From: Brachyspira hampsonii
Lineage (GTDB): Bacteria > Spirochaetota > Brachyspiria > Brachyspirales > Brachyspiraceae
Assembly (NCBI RefSeq): GCF_002214805.1
Contig: NZ_CP019914.1
Location: 1,178,001-1,242,000 of the forward strand
Length of the DNA: 64,000 nucleotides
Direction: 5' to 3'
Positions 27,446 to 37,807 of this stretch are shown one piece after another (position 1 is the first letter of the stretch; each line of letters opens with the position of its first letter). The position numbers and the translations under genes were made by a program. Below the pieces are notes generated by a model. That model was given only the letters and a program-made list of their open reading frames with translations, was not told where the DNA came from and did no database searches.

Positions 27446-27982
27446 ATGAAGGATTTAAAAGGTACAAAAACAGAAAAAAACTTAAATGAAGCTTTTGCCG
27501 GCGAATCTATGGCTAGAAACAAATATACTTATTTTGCTAGCGTAGCAAGAAATGAAGGCTATGAACAAATAGCTGCTATATTCCTTGAAACAGCTGAAAA
27601 TGAAAGAGAACATGCTAAAGTACATTTCAAATATCTTAATGGTATAGGTGATACACTTCAAAACTTACAATCTGCTTGGGAAGGCGAAAATGAAGAATAT
27701 GAAAATATGTACCCAAGAATGGCTAAAGAAGCTACTGAAGAAGGTTTCGATGAAATAGCTCGTTCTATGAAATTAATCGGTGATGTTGAAAAAGAACATA
27801 GAGAAAGATATGCTAAATTAAGAGAAGCTGTAAAAAGCGGAAGCGTTTTCAAAAAAGCTACTAAAGTTCAATGGAAATGCAGAAACTGCGGTTTCATAGT
27901 TGAAAGCGAAGAAGCTCCTGAACTTTGTCCTGTTTGTAAACATGCTAAAAAATTCTTTGAAGTTCGTGTTGAAAACTTTTAA
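27446..27982 (+). CDS. rbr: Rubrerythrin
   Basis: Rubrerythrin reduces hydrogen peroxide in anaerobes with electrons from rubredoxin or NADH-linked carriers. The 178-residue protein has the four-helix diiron domain with the expected Glu and Glu-x-x-His ligands (AGESMARNKYTYFA, ENEREHAKVHF, EEGFDEIARSM, VEKEHRERY). A C-terminal rubredoxin-like iron site follows (KCRNCGF and CPVCKHAKKFFEV). AGGAG precedes the ATG. It begins 45 bases after sodB with no terminator between, so the two form an oxidative-defence unit. Confidence 0.97.
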   Translation: MKDLKGTKTEKNLNEAFAGESMARNKYTYFASVARNEGYEQIAAIFLETAENEREHAKVHFKYLNGIGDTLQNLQSAWEGENEEYENMYPRMAKEATEEGFDEIARSMKLIGDVEKEHRERYAKLREAVKSGSVFKKATKVQWKCRNCGFIVESEEAPELCPVCKHAKKFFEVRVENF

Positions 27983-28010
27983 TTTTTAGAATTTATATTG
28001 TATTAAAAAT

Positions 28011-28049
28011 AAAAAGAGGGGGAAATAATTTTCTCCCTCTTTTCTTTTT
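28011..28049. terminator. Bidirectional intrinsic terminator
   Basis: AAAAGAGGG and CCCTCTTTT pair, with T runs on both strands. It ends rubrerythrin on the plus strand and the HD-domain gene on the minus strand. Confidence 0.85.
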
Positions 28050-28066
28050 AAAAGGTTAATCTATTA

Positions 28067-29161
28067 TCAAGCTATTAATTTCATATTATCAGATACAAAA
28101 GAAGAAAATATATCAAAAATTATAGGATCTATTTTTACCTCTACCTCTAAATAATTTTCTCTAATAAATAACAATGTATTATCAATGCTCGAAGAACTAT
28201 TAACCCTATCAAACAAATCTATTATCTCAAGAACCTTAGATGGAAAATATGATACGCTGCTGAATTTCAATGTATCATTATAATCAAAACTTACAGCGTA
28301 ATCTAAATTATAAGCTCCATTTGAATTTATTAGCGTATTATAATAATTTAAAAATACTCCGCTGCCATATCCATAATACTCGTTATGAAGAGCAACTGTT
28401 AAAGATATATCATCATTATATCTAATAAAATGTTTTAAATAAGAGTAGCATTTATCTGCATTGTGTTCTGTATTATAATTATTAAAAACATTTACTATAT
28501 CATGCCAAAATGCCGCTATAGAAATATTAATTATCTCATTAAATAACATATCTCTTAAACCATATTTATATACATGCTCTAATTTAGATACATTTTTATT
28601 TATATTAAATTTTTTGAAAATACTTCTATAATAATATGCATATTTTTTATTGAATTTTTTTCTTATATCAATAACTATATTATTATGTATACTATCATTG
28701 TAGTACTTTATAAATCTTACTACTGTAATGAATACTCTATTAGTATGGGATATAATATCATCATTATTTACCAAATATTCTTTAAAATATAAATTAAGAT
28801 CTTCACTATTCATTTTATTCAATAATTTTACTATAATTCTCAAACTTAGATCTATAACATCTTTAGAATACTTTAAACTATTTCTAAATGACATATCTTT
28901 ATTCTTTATAGAATTCATAACTATAATCAAGTCAATTCTAGCTATAATAGAAAGTTTTATCAAAATATAATAAATACTTTCAAAATCTTTTTCGGAAATG
29001 CTTCCCCTATTAGAATTAATTTCTTCTACCTCTTTAATCAAAGAAGATAAAAGTTCATTCTTTTTTAATTTAGTAAAATTATTTAAAGTTAAATCTGTCT
29101 GATTAAAATAGTTCTTATATAAATCAAATAAATTATTATTTTCTTTTATTTCTGCAGTCAT
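28067..29161 (-). CDS. HD-domain protein, degenerate HD-GYP-like
   Basis: This 364-residue soluble protein shows in order an early His (ISHTNRVFITVVRF, near residue 140), an HD pair (SIAAFWHDIVNVF, near 220), another His (TEHNADKCYSYL), then ALHNEYYGYGSG near 260, and a late Asp in LEIIDLFDRVNSS. This order and spacing follow the HD-GYP phosphodiesterases, which break down cyclic di-GMP, but the usual HHExxDGxGYP becomes HNEYYGYGSG. Metal binding looks possible; c-di-GMP cleavage is an inference. The N-terminal 130 residues are helical with no known domain. CAGGAGG lies before the ATG, and a good promoter is upstream. Confidence 0.65.
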   Translation of the reverse strand: MTAEIKENNNLFDLYKNYFNQTDLTLNNFTKLKKNELLSSLIKEVEEINSNRGSISEKDFESIYYILIKLSIIARIDLIIVMNSIKNKDMSFRNSLKYSKDVIDLSLRIIVKLLNKMNSEDLNLYFKEYLVNNDDIISHTNRVFITVVRFIKYYNDSIHNNIVIDIRKKFNKKYAYYYRSIFKKFNINKNVSKLEHVYKYGLRDMLFNEIINISIAAFWHDIVNVFNNYNTEHNADKCYSYLKHFIRYNDDISLTVALHNEYYGYGSGVFLNYYNTLINSNGAYNLDYAVSFDYNDTLKFSSVSYFPSKVLEIIDLFDRVNSSSSIDNTLLFIRENYLEVEVKIDPIIFDIFSSFVSDNMKLIA

Positions 29162-29203
29162 AATTTACCTCCTGTATACTAAGTAAACTTTATTTACAAT
29201 TAT

Positions 29204-29232
29204 AGTATAATATATTATAGCAGTTTTGTAAA
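29204..29232 (-). promoter_or_regulatory. Promoter of the HD-domain gene
   Basis: On the minus strand TTTACA (29227-29232) and TATACT (29204-29209) are 17 bases apart, about 45 bases before the ATG. Confidence 0.5.
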
Positions 29233-29353
29233 TATATTTTACTTAAAAAATATAAAAATACTTATAATTTTACACTATTATTACAATACTAAAAAACATT
29301 TAATACATCCTAATATTTTTAATAAAAATCTCAGATAAAAAAATAAAAAATAA

Positions 29354-29382
29354 TTGCAATTAAAGCATTTTTACTATAGAAT
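29354..29382 (+). promoter_or_regulatory. Possible promoter of guaB
   Basis: TTGCAA (29354-29359) and TAGAAT (29377-29382) are 17 bases apart, about 60 bases before the guaB ATG. Confidence 0.45.
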
Positions 29383-29427
29383 CGATTATCAAAATATCTT
29401 TTTATTCAATTCATATCTAAAATTTAA

Positions 29428-30567
<1,140 letters not shown>

Positions 30568-30589
30568 TAATAAAATAATATCTGATAAT

Positions 30590-30622
30590 TTTATTTATAC
30601 AGTAAAGTTATCAGATTTTTTT
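30590..30622 (+). terminator. Intrinsic terminator of guaB
   Basis: ATCTGATAA (30590-30598) pairs with TTATCAGAT (30608-30616), followed by TTTTT. Confidence 0.8.
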
Positions 30623-30753
30623 AGCTATTTTATAATAATAATAACTATAAGCAATTATAAATTTAATTTTATAAAAACTTGAATTTTTTAAACTCTTCTT
30701 ATATAATTATTAAATTATAATCATTTTTTAATAAAGAATTAAGGATATATATA

Positions 30754-32199
30754 ATGTCATCTAATAAAAAATTTGTACCTAAAAAGAAAAGCCCGGTAAT
30801 AAAAACTTTACAATGGCTAGGAGTATCTGCTGTTTCTATACTTTTAATAGTTTATTTTTTGGTAGTTGATACAAGGGGAAGCCAAAAAACTCCTACTATA
30901 GGTTCAGTTAATGGAAAACCTATATATTACACAAGTACTAGTCCTTATGGCATAGCTTTTAAGCAGATAGAAAGTTATTATCAGCAATTAGGAATACAAA
31001 TAAATAATGAAATGTATAAGTATATAGAAGATTTGGCATTTAGAAGAGCTGTTTCTACTATATTGTTAAATGATATAGCAAGAAAAAACATCAATGTAAG
31101 CGATAATTTTATAGTTGAAGCTATGAAAAGTGAATTTATAGATACTAATGGTGTTTATAATCAAATGGCTTATGAATCATTCATTAAAAACTCTACTCAG
31201 GCTGATAAATTAAGAATAGAAAAGGATTTGAGAGAGGAGATATTATCACAAACAATTTCTTCTGAGCTTTTTACAAGTGTTAAAATAAATCCTCTTGATA
31301 TTCAAAAAGAATATAAAAGAAATTTTACTAAAAGAGATATAGAGATGGCTTATATAGATGCTGCTGCAATAGTACAGGCTAATGAAATAGCTTCTAATGA
31401 TTTGGAGAAATATTTTAATGATAATAAAACCAATTTTGCACAGGCTGATATATCTTGGATAGTATTAGAAAGCGGCGGAGTGGCAGATAATTTATATAAG
31501 ACTTTAAAAGATGATATAACTTTATTTGAAAAAACTGCTTTAGAAAAAAGTATCGCTAGTAATAATTATAAATTAGGTTATGTTACTAGAATGCAGCTTC
31601 CTACCGAAGATTTTGCTAATAAGATATTTGCTGATAATAAAGGACAAAAATTACTTGAGCCTATATATGCAAATGGATATTATTACATAGTTCTTGTTAA
31701 TGATATAAGGCTTCCAGAAAAATACAATGATGTTAATCCTGAAGTATTGAAAAGAGAATATTTAAATGCCAATATTAATACTCTTTTAGAAGCTGAAAAA
31801 ACAAAACAAGCTGAGGTATTAAAAGCTGCAGTTACCGGCATTAATAATCTAGCAGCTTTAAATGGAAACGGATATATCAAATATTATAAACCAGCAGCAC
31901 CTTTCTCTTATAATCAAGGAAGATTAAATACAGCTGAAGGAACTATTATACCTGACTCTTCAACTGAATCTTTCTATATGCATGTATTCTCTATGCAAAC
32001 TAATCAAATAAGTGATGTTATAAAATTAGATAATGGTGTGGCTGTTATAAGATTAGTTTCTGAAGAAAAGCCAAAGACTGCTGATTTAAATGCTATTAAT
32101 ATAAATACTATTAAAAGACAGAGAATTAATAATATTCAATTAGAATGGGAAAATGAACATATACAAGAAGCTAGAGTGAAAAAACATAATATAAGATAA
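30754..32199 (+). CDS. Membrane-anchored SurA/PpiD-like foldase
   Basis: This 481-residue protein has a basic N-terminus, one membrane segment at about residues 24-42 (WLGVSAVSILLIVYFLVVD), and a periplasmic body. The segment after it (IGSVNGKPIYYTS) is the usual opening of the SurA N-terminal chaperone fold. The body is helical with a likely parvulin-type isomerase domain in the middle (ADISWIVLESGG, EKSIASNNYKLGYVTR), though its catalytic residues are poorly conserved. Such proteins help outer-membrane and exported proteins fold. AAGGA precedes the ATG, and a terminator follows. Chaperone activity without isomerase activity is quite possible. Confidence 0.78.
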   Translation: MSSNKKFVPKKKSPVIKTLQWLGVSAVSILLIVYFLVVDTRGSQKTPTIGSVNGKPIYYTSTSPYGIAFKQIESYYQQLGIQINNEMYKYIEDLAFRRAVSTILLNDIARKNINVSDNFIVEAMKSEFIDTNGVYNQMAYESFIKNSTQADKLRIEKDLREEILSQTISSELFTSVKINPLDIQKEYKRNFTKRDIEMAYIDAAAIVQANEIASNDLEKYFNDNKTNFAQADISWIVLESGGVADNLYKTLKDDITLFEKTALEKSIASNNYKLGYVTRMQLPTEDFANKIFADNKGQKLLEPIYANGYYYIVLVNDIRLPEKYNDVNPEVLKREYLNANINTLLEAEKTKQAEVLKAAVTGINNLAALNGNGYIKYYKPAAPFSYNQGRLNTAEGTIIPDSSTESFYMHVFSMQTNQISDVIKLDNGVAVIRLVSEEKPKTADLNAININTIKRQRINNIQLEWENEHIQEARVKKHNIR

Positions 32200-32218
32200 A
32201 ATATAAGACTAGCATAAA

Positions 32219-32256
32219 TAAAGGCAATTATACAAAATATAATTGCCTTTATTTAT
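32219..32256. terminator. Bidirectional intrinsic terminator
   Basis: AAAGGCAATTATA and TATAATTGCCTTT pair around a short loop with T-rich flanks on both strands, between two convergent genes. Confidence 0.85.
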
Positions 32257-32277
32257 ATATTTTTATAATTAATAATG

Positions 32278-32646
32278 CTATTTCTTAAAAATAAAGAATA
32301 CTGCTAATATCAAACATAAAAAACCTATAAAATGATTTATTCTTAAAGTTTCTGTTTTAAAAAATACTACAGTAAAAATAGTAAATATAGTTAATGTAAT
32401 AACTTCCTGCATAACTTTAAGCTGCATTAATGAGAAAGGTCCTCCATTACCTTGAAACCCTATTCTATTTGCCGGAACCTGAAAACAGTATTCAAATAAA
32501 GCAATACCCCAGCTTATTAATATAATTATAGGAAGTGATAGTTTTTCAAAGCCTTTTATCTCGCTGAATTTTAAATGTCCGTACCAAGCAAATGTCATAA
32601 ATGTATTTGACATAATAAGAAGTAATATAGTTGTTATGGCTTTCAT
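32278..32646 (-). CDS. DUF486 family small membrane protein
   Basis: This 122-residue protein has four hydrophobic segments, near residues 3-20, 37-54, 76-96 and 100-120. The strongly conserved block FEYCFQVPANRIGFQGNGGP followed by FSLMQLKVMQEVITL identifies the DUF486 family, which is related to small drug/metabolite-type membrane proteins. No substrate is established that I know of. GGAGG lies upstream of the ATG with long spacing. Its leader contains a hairpin and a promoter with operator-like repeats about 210 bases upstream, so it may be a regulated gene. Confidence 0.9.
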   Translation of the reverse strand: MKAITTILLLIMSNTFMTFAWYGHLKFSEIKGFEKLSLPIIILISWGIALFEYCFQVPANRIGFQGNGGPFSLMQLKVMQEVITLTIFTIFTVVFFKTETLRINHFIGFLCLILAVFFIFKK

Positions 32647-32734
32647 AATAATATTTTAATCCTCCATTTATAATTTTTTTATTGATAAAATATTATAAAT
32701 TATAAAAAATAATTTGCTATATTTATTTTTACAA

Positions 32735-32773
32735 TTTATAAAAAAATATTACCCCCTACTTATCATAGGGGGC
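32735..32773 (-). terminator. Terminator-like hairpin in the leader of the DUF486 gene
   Basis: On the minus strand CCCCCTA and TAGGGGG form a 7-base-pair GC-rich stem, followed by TAATATTTTTTTATA. It lies about 90 bases upstream of the DUF486 start, inside what would be its transcript. It would end a small RNA or act as an attenuator. Confidence 0.6.
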
Positions 32774-32807
32774 ATACAGTTTAATTAAATGAAGGTTATA
32801 AAATATA

Positions 32808-32829
32808 TTGTATCAATTTAGGGATACAA
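32808..32829 (-). other. Small hairpin in the same leader
   Basis: TTGTATC and GATACAA are perfectly complementary around an 8-base loop. It sits between the promoter at 32871-32898 and the terminator-like hairpin, so the same transcript would carry both. Confidence 0.45.
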
Positions 32830-32853
32830 AGTTGTTGACTTTATAAATACTCT

Positions 32854-32898
32854 CTAACATTTGTTAGTATATTCTAACATATTTTTAAACTTTGTCAA
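32854..32898 (-). promoter_or_regulatory. Promoter overlapped by operator-like repeats
   Basis: On the minus strand TTGACA (32893-32898) and TAGAAT (32871-32876) are 16 bases apart. The -10 is covered by the perfect inverted repeat TGTTAG-N6-CTAACA (32862-32879). The left arm is shared with a second palindrome, CTAACA-TT-TGTTAG (32854-32867). Three half-sites over a core promoter is the usual look of a repressor site. No regulator gene is adjacent. Confidence 0.6.
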
Positions 32899-32942
32899 TA
32901 CATAAAAACAAAAAATTTATTTTTTTATTAATATTACATACG

Positions 32943-33251
32943 CCCGCCCTTTTTCATTAATAAATTCTCATGCAATTTTTAACTACTCATTTCTTATAAA
33001 CTAAATTAGAATATATAGCACCCTCCCAAGCTTAAATTAGATTTTCAACATCTTTAACGCACGGTTAATGCATTTATTTATATAGTTAAAATATTATTAT
33101 TAATAAAATTATATAAAAAATTTTACTAACCGTGCGTTAATGAAAGCAGTAATATTAACAAAAATTTAGGGTGGGATTTATAATGACAGAAAAGACTACA
33201 AAAAAATGATATCTATAAACTCTAAAATAAACAATAAATATAAAGGGTGGG
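32943..33251. repeat. Mirror-image GC-box intergenic element, copy B
   Basis: The order is as in copy A: CCCGCCC (32943-32949), CCCTCCC (33021-33027), left arm TTAACGCACGGTTA (33054-33067), right arm TAACCGTGCGTTAA (33127-33140), GGGTGGG (33169-33175) and GGGTGGG (33245-33251). The 14-base arms are perfect complements. Boxes are 78 and 76 bases apart. This element and the promoter region above account for most of the 726-base gap 32647-33372. Confidence 0.85.
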
Positions 33252-33317
33252 ATTAAAAATAAATCAAAAAAGATAAAGAAAAATAAATATAGAGATATAA
33301 CTATTATATATTCTTAA

Positions 33318-33360
33318 AAAATACATAAAAAGAAATGGCTTTTACAGTCATTTCTTTTTA
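33318..33360 (-). terminator. Intrinsic terminator of the chemoreceptor gene
   Basis: AAAAAGAAATG and CATTTCTTTTT pair, and on the minus strand the stem runs into ATGTATTTTTT. It lies just after the stop codon. Confidence 0.75.
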
Positions 33361-33372
33361 TGATTTTATATG

Positions 33373-35178
33373 TTAAAACTTAAAATTATTAATCTGATCA
33401 ACCATATCTTCTATTTTTGCTCTAACTTCTTTTGCCGAACTAGCATTTGCCTCTGCTAAATCACTATTTTCTCCTGTAATAGAATTAAGCTGTCTCACAG
33501 AAACATTTATCTGATTAATACTGTCGGCTTCTATTACAGCCCGTTCTGATATAGAAGTCAATTTATTAAGCATATCCTGTGCTAAAGATTCAATATCAGC
33601 AAGTATTTTAGAAGAATTTTCTACAGCTTTGTTTCCTACATCTACTTTAGCCAAAGCATCATTAATAGTATCTGTGATATTTTTAGCCGTTTCATCTACA
33701 TTCTGAGCAAGAGATCGTATCTCGCTTGCTACCACCGCAAAACCTTTACCCTGATCCCCTGCTCTTGCCGCTTCTACCGCTGCATTTAATGCTAATATAT
33801 TTGTCTGAAAAGCAATAGATTGTATAAGTTTTGTCATCTCTGATATCTTTTTACTAGATTCAGATATTTCATTCATACTATTTATAATTTCTGAAGATGA
33901 TTCTACCCCTACTTTTGTAGCATCTGCCACTTTTACACTCATATCCTTAGCGTCATTAGACTGAATATTTGTTTCATCAAGAGATGATGATAGAGATTCT
34001 ATCAAACTGGATAATTCCTCAAGAGAAGAAGCCTGAGTGTTAGTTCTGTCGGATAAATTTGTACTTCCGTCAGCAACAGTATCTATTTCATTATTAATAA
34101 AATTCAGAGAATCCTGCAAAGAATGTATAGAGTTACCAAGAGATTTCTGCATATCCTGTATAGAATTAACTAAAACCCCAGTTTGGTCTGATTTGTTTAA
34201 TAACTTATCTTCAAATACAGCATTGAAATGCTTATCTGTCATATTTTTAATAACATCTATAGCTCTATCTAAAGTCTGAGATAATGGAGTAACATTCAGC
34301 ATGACAAGTATAAACTCAATCAATAAAAATCCTATAGCAACTACAACCATTATAATAGAAAGTGTAGTTATTTTATTATTAAGATAAGATGAACTTCCAT
34401 TTCCTACTAAAAGCCAAGGAGTATTTGGTATATCATATACAGCTGTCCATTTGGATTTACTAATATTAAAAGCATAATCTGTTCCATTAAGTCTAGGAGC
34501 ATTAAGTTCTGTATATATAGTTCTTTGTTTATTAAAAAGTAAAGAGTTATCTGAATATGTAACAAACTGTCCATCTTCTAATGATATATAATATTTGCTG
34601 TCACTATTACTAAGTAAAAGCTCTGATATTTTCTTGAAAGATATATCTATGCCAATTACTCCTATAAAAGTTCCGTTTAATGTTACACCTTTTGATACAG
34701 TTATAACTGTTTCTTTACTTTCAGCATCTATATACGGGGAGCTAATAAATATTTTAGAAGGATTTTTTTTGGCTTCTATATACCATTCTCTAGTAGTTTG
34801 GTCAAATCCTTCTATATTATCTCCGTATACTATTACCAATAATCCTCCGTCTTTATATGATACTGTTCCGCTGAAATGTATATTTTTAATCTCTTCTTTT
34901 ATACTTTCTAATTCTTTAAAAGAATCAAGCATTTGAGTATAATCTGTTTCATATTTACAATATGCTGCTAAAACTTCTATTTGTGAATAATAATAATTAA
35001 GCCAAGTAGTAACTGATGTTTCATTCTTATACATATTAGATTCTATCTCTAAGGCAAATTCTATTTCGTACATAGGTATAAAATATAACATCAATGCTAC
35101 AACCATAACTATTATAAACGCAGCAAACGGAAGTAAAAATTTAAGCATTAATACATACTTCTTTTTCTTATCATTCAT
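33373..35178 (-). CDS. Methyl-accepting chemotaxis protein
   Basis: This chemoreceptor senses ligands outside the membrane and controls the CheA kinase. The 601-residue protein has a first membrane segment near residues 13-33, a dCACHE-type periplasmic sensor domain to about 265 (including [18 protein letters not shown] and [19 protein letters not shown]), a second membrane segment near 270-292, and a HAMP-like linker. The cytoplasmic signalling domain has the invariant hairpin tip [20 protein letters not shown] followed by [21 protein letters not shown] precedes the ATG. No CheB/CheR-binding pentapeptide is at the C-terminus, which ends in INNFKF. Promoter and partners are not evident nearby, and the ligand is unknown. 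Confidence 0.96.
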   Translation of the reverse strand: MNDKKKKYVLMLKFLLPFAAFIIVMVVALMLYFIPMYEIEFALEIESNMYKNETSVTTWLNYYYSQIEVLAAYCKYETDYTQMLDSFKELESIKEEIKNIHFSGTVSYKDGGLLVIVYGDNIEGFDQTTREWYIEAKKNPSKIFISSPYIDAESKETVITVSKGVTLNGTFIGVIGIDISFKKISELLLSNSDSKYYISLEDGQFVTYSDNSLLFNKQRTIYTELNAPRLNGTDYAFNISKSKWTAVYDIPNTPWLLVGNGSSSYLNNKITTLSIIMVVVAIGFLLIEFILVMLNVTPLSQTLDRAIDVIKNMTDKHFNAVFEDKLLNKSDQTGVLVNSIQDMQKSLGNSIHSLQDSLNFINNEIDTVADGSTNLSDRTNTQASSLEELSSLIESLSSSLDETNIQSNDAKDMSVKVADATKVGVESSSEIINSMNEISESSKKISEMTKLIQSIAFQTNILALNAAVEAARAGDQGKGFAVVASEIRSLAQNVDETAKNITDTINDALAKVDVGNKAVENSSKILADIESLAQDMLNKLTSISERAVIEADSINQINVSVRQLNSITGENSDLAEANASSAKEVRAKIEDMVDQINNFKF

Positions 35179-35329
35179 AAATAATTCTCCAAATATTTTA
35201 ATTATAAGGTATAAATTACTATATAATATATATTTTTATCTTCAATTATAATAAATTAACATTTCTCGGAAACACTATCAAATATTATTAATTAATATAA
35301 TATAATAAAATAAAAAAAATGCAATAAAA

Positions 35330-35375
35330 AAATTAAATAAAAAAATAGGAGAGCTAAATTAATAACTCCCCTATT
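35330..35375 (-). terminator. Intrinsic terminator of the PTS gene
   Basis: On the minus strand AATAGGGGAG pairs with CTCTCCTATT (one G-U pair), followed by TTTTTTATT. It begins 25 bases after the stop codon. Confidence 0.75.
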
Positions 35376-35399
35376 ATTATATTATTGATTATTTATTTT

Positions 35400-37574
35400 T
35401 TATTTTTTAACATCAAGCAAATCATCGCCTGCATTTACAGAAGAAGCACTTGTAATACCAACTTCTGAATAATCATCAGAATTTGTTACTATAACAGGAG
35501 TAAGTGTAGGATATCCTGCTCCTCTTATCTTTTCTATATTAAATTCCAATAATAAATCACCTTTCTTAATCTTTTGACCTTCTTCTATATGTGAAATAAA
35601 GTGAGCACCGCCCAATTTCACGGTATCCATACCAACATGTATAAGAAGTTCAACTCCTTTATCAGAAGTTAATCCTATAGCATGTTTTGTTGGGAAAGCT
35701 GTTTCTATTATACCGTCAAAAGGAGCATATACTTTGCCTTCTTTAGGTTCAATAGCTATGCCTTTACCCATAGCACCGCTTGAAAATGCCTCATCTTTAA
35801 CACTTTCTAATTTTACTATATTACCTTGTATAGGAGCATATACTTTATCTACCAAAGCTGCTGCCTTATTTTCAGATTTTTTATCTGCTACAGGTTCTTC
35901 TTTCTTTTCTTCCTGTTTTACTGGTTCTGCTGCGGTATTTGCAGTATTAACAGATACTTCTTCATCGCTTATAGGATCATGCAAATAATCTTCAAGTCTT
36001 GATTTTATTACAGTAACTTTAGGTCCGTATATTACCTGTATTCCATTACCTTTTTTGATGATACCAGCAGCACCGCTTTGTTTTAATAGAGAATCATCTA
36101 CTTTAGAAGCATCAAATACTGTTATACGAAGTCTTGTAGCACAGCAGTCTACATCGCTTATATTTTTCTTTCCGCCAAGTCCTGCTGTTATTAATGGAGC
36201 TTCTTCATATTTAGAGGCTGGAGATACTTCGCCTTCTTTTCCAGCATTTTTAGCAGCTTCAACATCAGATCTTCTATATAGTTTAGGCTCTTCTGTATCT
36301 GGTTCTCTTCCTGGAGTTTTCCAGTCAAATTTTTTAATTAAAGCAGAGAATAAGAAATAGTAAACAAAGAAATAAACAACACCTACTATTACTATCCATA
36401 CCCAATTAGTTTTAGCATTGCCTTGTATTATACCGAATAATAATAAGTCTATAAAACCGCCAGAGAATGTCATACCTACTGTAACATGAAGTATATGCAT
36501 AAGCATGAAAGATATACCAGCAAGTACACAGTGAATAGCATAGAACATAGGAGCTACAAATATAAATGTAAACTCTATAGGTTCAGTAATACCAGTAAGC
36601 ATAGCAGTTAGAGCAGCAGAGAAAAGCAAAGCACCTACTACCTGTCTTTTTTCTGGTCTTGAAGTTTTATACATAGCCAAAGCAGCACCAGGTAAACCGA
36701 ATATCATAAATGGGAATTTACCAGTCATAAAACGAGTAGCTTCAACACTGAAAGCAGTTGTTGTAGGAGAGCCTAACTGAGCAAAGAATATATTTTGAGC
36801 ACCTTCTACCAAATTGCCGTCTATCATCATAGTACCGCCCAAAGAAGTCTGCCATAATGGAGTATAGAATACATGGTGAAGTCCGAAAGGTATTAATGCT
36901 CTTTCTATTATACCGTAGAATAAAGTACCTATATAACCAGAACCAGCTATTAAGTCTCCTAATTTATTCATAACAACCTGTACTGGAGGCCATACATAAT
37001 ACATTAATATACCTACTACTAAAAATACTATAGAAGATATTATAGGAACAAATCTTGTACCGCCGAAAAATGATAATACTTGAGGAAGCTCTATATTATA
37101 ATATTTATTATGCAAAGCAGCTACTCCAAGACCTACTATAATACCGCCGAATACACCCATTTGAAGTGATAATATACCTACAACATTTGTAGTAGATCCA
37201 GCCAAAAGTTTTTCAGCTCCGCCCATAACTTGTATCATTTTACCTATAGAAGCATGCATTACAAAAAATGCTATAGCTCCAGATAAAGCAGCTACCTCTT
37301 TTTCTTTTTTTGCCATACCTATAGCTACGCTCATAGCAAATATAATAGGCAGGTTTCCAAATATTATATTACCAGCCTCGCTTAATACTGATAATATATC
37401 ATAGGCAATAGTACCCGGACCCAAGATACCCATTAAATTATAGGTTTCAAGCATTGTGGTATTAGTTAATGAACTACCTATACCTAAAAACAAACCTGCA
37501 ACAGGAAGCACAGCTATAGGAAGCATGAACGATCTTCCTACCCTTTGCAGTACACCGAAAATTTTATCCTTCAT
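35400..37574 (-). CDS. PTS sugar transporter EIICBA (glucose/N-acetylglucosamine type)
   Basis: This 724-residue protein carries out sugar uptake with phosphorylation in one chain, in the order C-B-A. EIIC (about residues 1-400) opens with RSFMLPIAVLPVAGLFLGIG and has about ten membrane segments and the GITEPIEFTFIFVAP sugar-site motif. EIIB (about 460-535) has the phosphocysteine in DVDCCATRLRITV. EIIA (about 580-720) has the phosphohistidine in VELLIHVGMDTV and the second His in TKHAIGLTSDKG. Glucose or N-acetylglucosamine is the likely substrate by family; the two cannot be separated by eye. A Lys/Glu/Ala-rich linker joins B to A. GGAG precedes the ATG. No antiterminator gene is adjacent. 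Confidence 0.94.
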   Translation of the reverse strand: MKDKIFGVLQRVGRSFMLPIAVLPVAGLFLGIGSSLTNTTMLETYNLMGILGPGTIAYDILSVLSEAGNIIFGNLPIIFAMSVAIGMAKKEKEVAALSGAIAFFVMHASIGKMIQVMGGAEKLLAGSTTNVVGILSLQMGVFGGIIVGLGVAALHNKYYNIELPQVLSFFGGTRFVPIISSIVFLVVGILMYYVWPPVQVVMNKLGDLIAGSGYIGTLFYGIIERALIPFGLHHVFYTPLWQTSLGGTMMIDGNLVEGAQNIFFAQLGSPTTTAFSVEATRFMTGKFPFMIFGLPGAALAMYKTSRPEKRQVVGALLFSAALTAMLTGITEPIEFTFIFVAPMFYAIHCVLAGISFMLMHILHVTVGMTFSGGFIDLLLFGIIQGNAKTNWVWIVIVGVVYFFVYYFLFSALIKKFDWKTPGREPDTEEPKLYRRSDVEAAKNAGKEGEVSPASKYEEAPLITAGLGGKKNISDVDCCATRLRITVFDASKVDDSLLKQSGAAGIIKKGNGIQVIYGPKVTVIKSRLEDYLHDPISDEEVSVNTANTAAEPVKQEEKKEEPVADKKSENKAAALVDKVYAPIQGNIVKLESVKDEAFSSGAMGKGIAIEPKEGKVYAPFDGIIETAFPTKHAIGLTSDKGVELLIHVGMDTVKLGGAHFISHIEEGQKIKKGDLLLEFNIEKIRGAGYPTLTPVIVTNSDDYSEVGITSASSVNAGDDLLDVKK

Positions 37575-37644
37575 ATAAAGAACTCCAGATTATTAAAATA
37601 TATTTTTGATAAGAATATGAGAGACATGATAAAATAAAGTATTA

Positions 37645-37673
37645 TGTATACTAATATCACATATAAACATCAA
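37645..37673 (-). promoter_or_regulatory. Promoter of the PTS gene
   Basis: On the minus strand TTGATG (37668-37673) and TATACA (37645-37650) are 17 bases apart, about 70 bases before the ATG. Confidence 0.5.
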
Positions 37674-37807
37674 TTCTTATTATAAGTATAATATATTTTT
37701 TTATAATTGTATATATTTTTATCAATAATTTTTGCAATTAATAATATATCTGTATTTATTTGATTAAAAAATAGGTTTAATTATAGATTTAATATATTAA
37801 ATAATAC

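Noticed and set aside
32750-32773. CCCCC/GGGGG hairpin as another box of the GC-box element
   Set aside because: It is a compact stem with a 7-base loop followed by a T run on the minus strand and does not fit the 78-base spacing. It reads better as a terminator.
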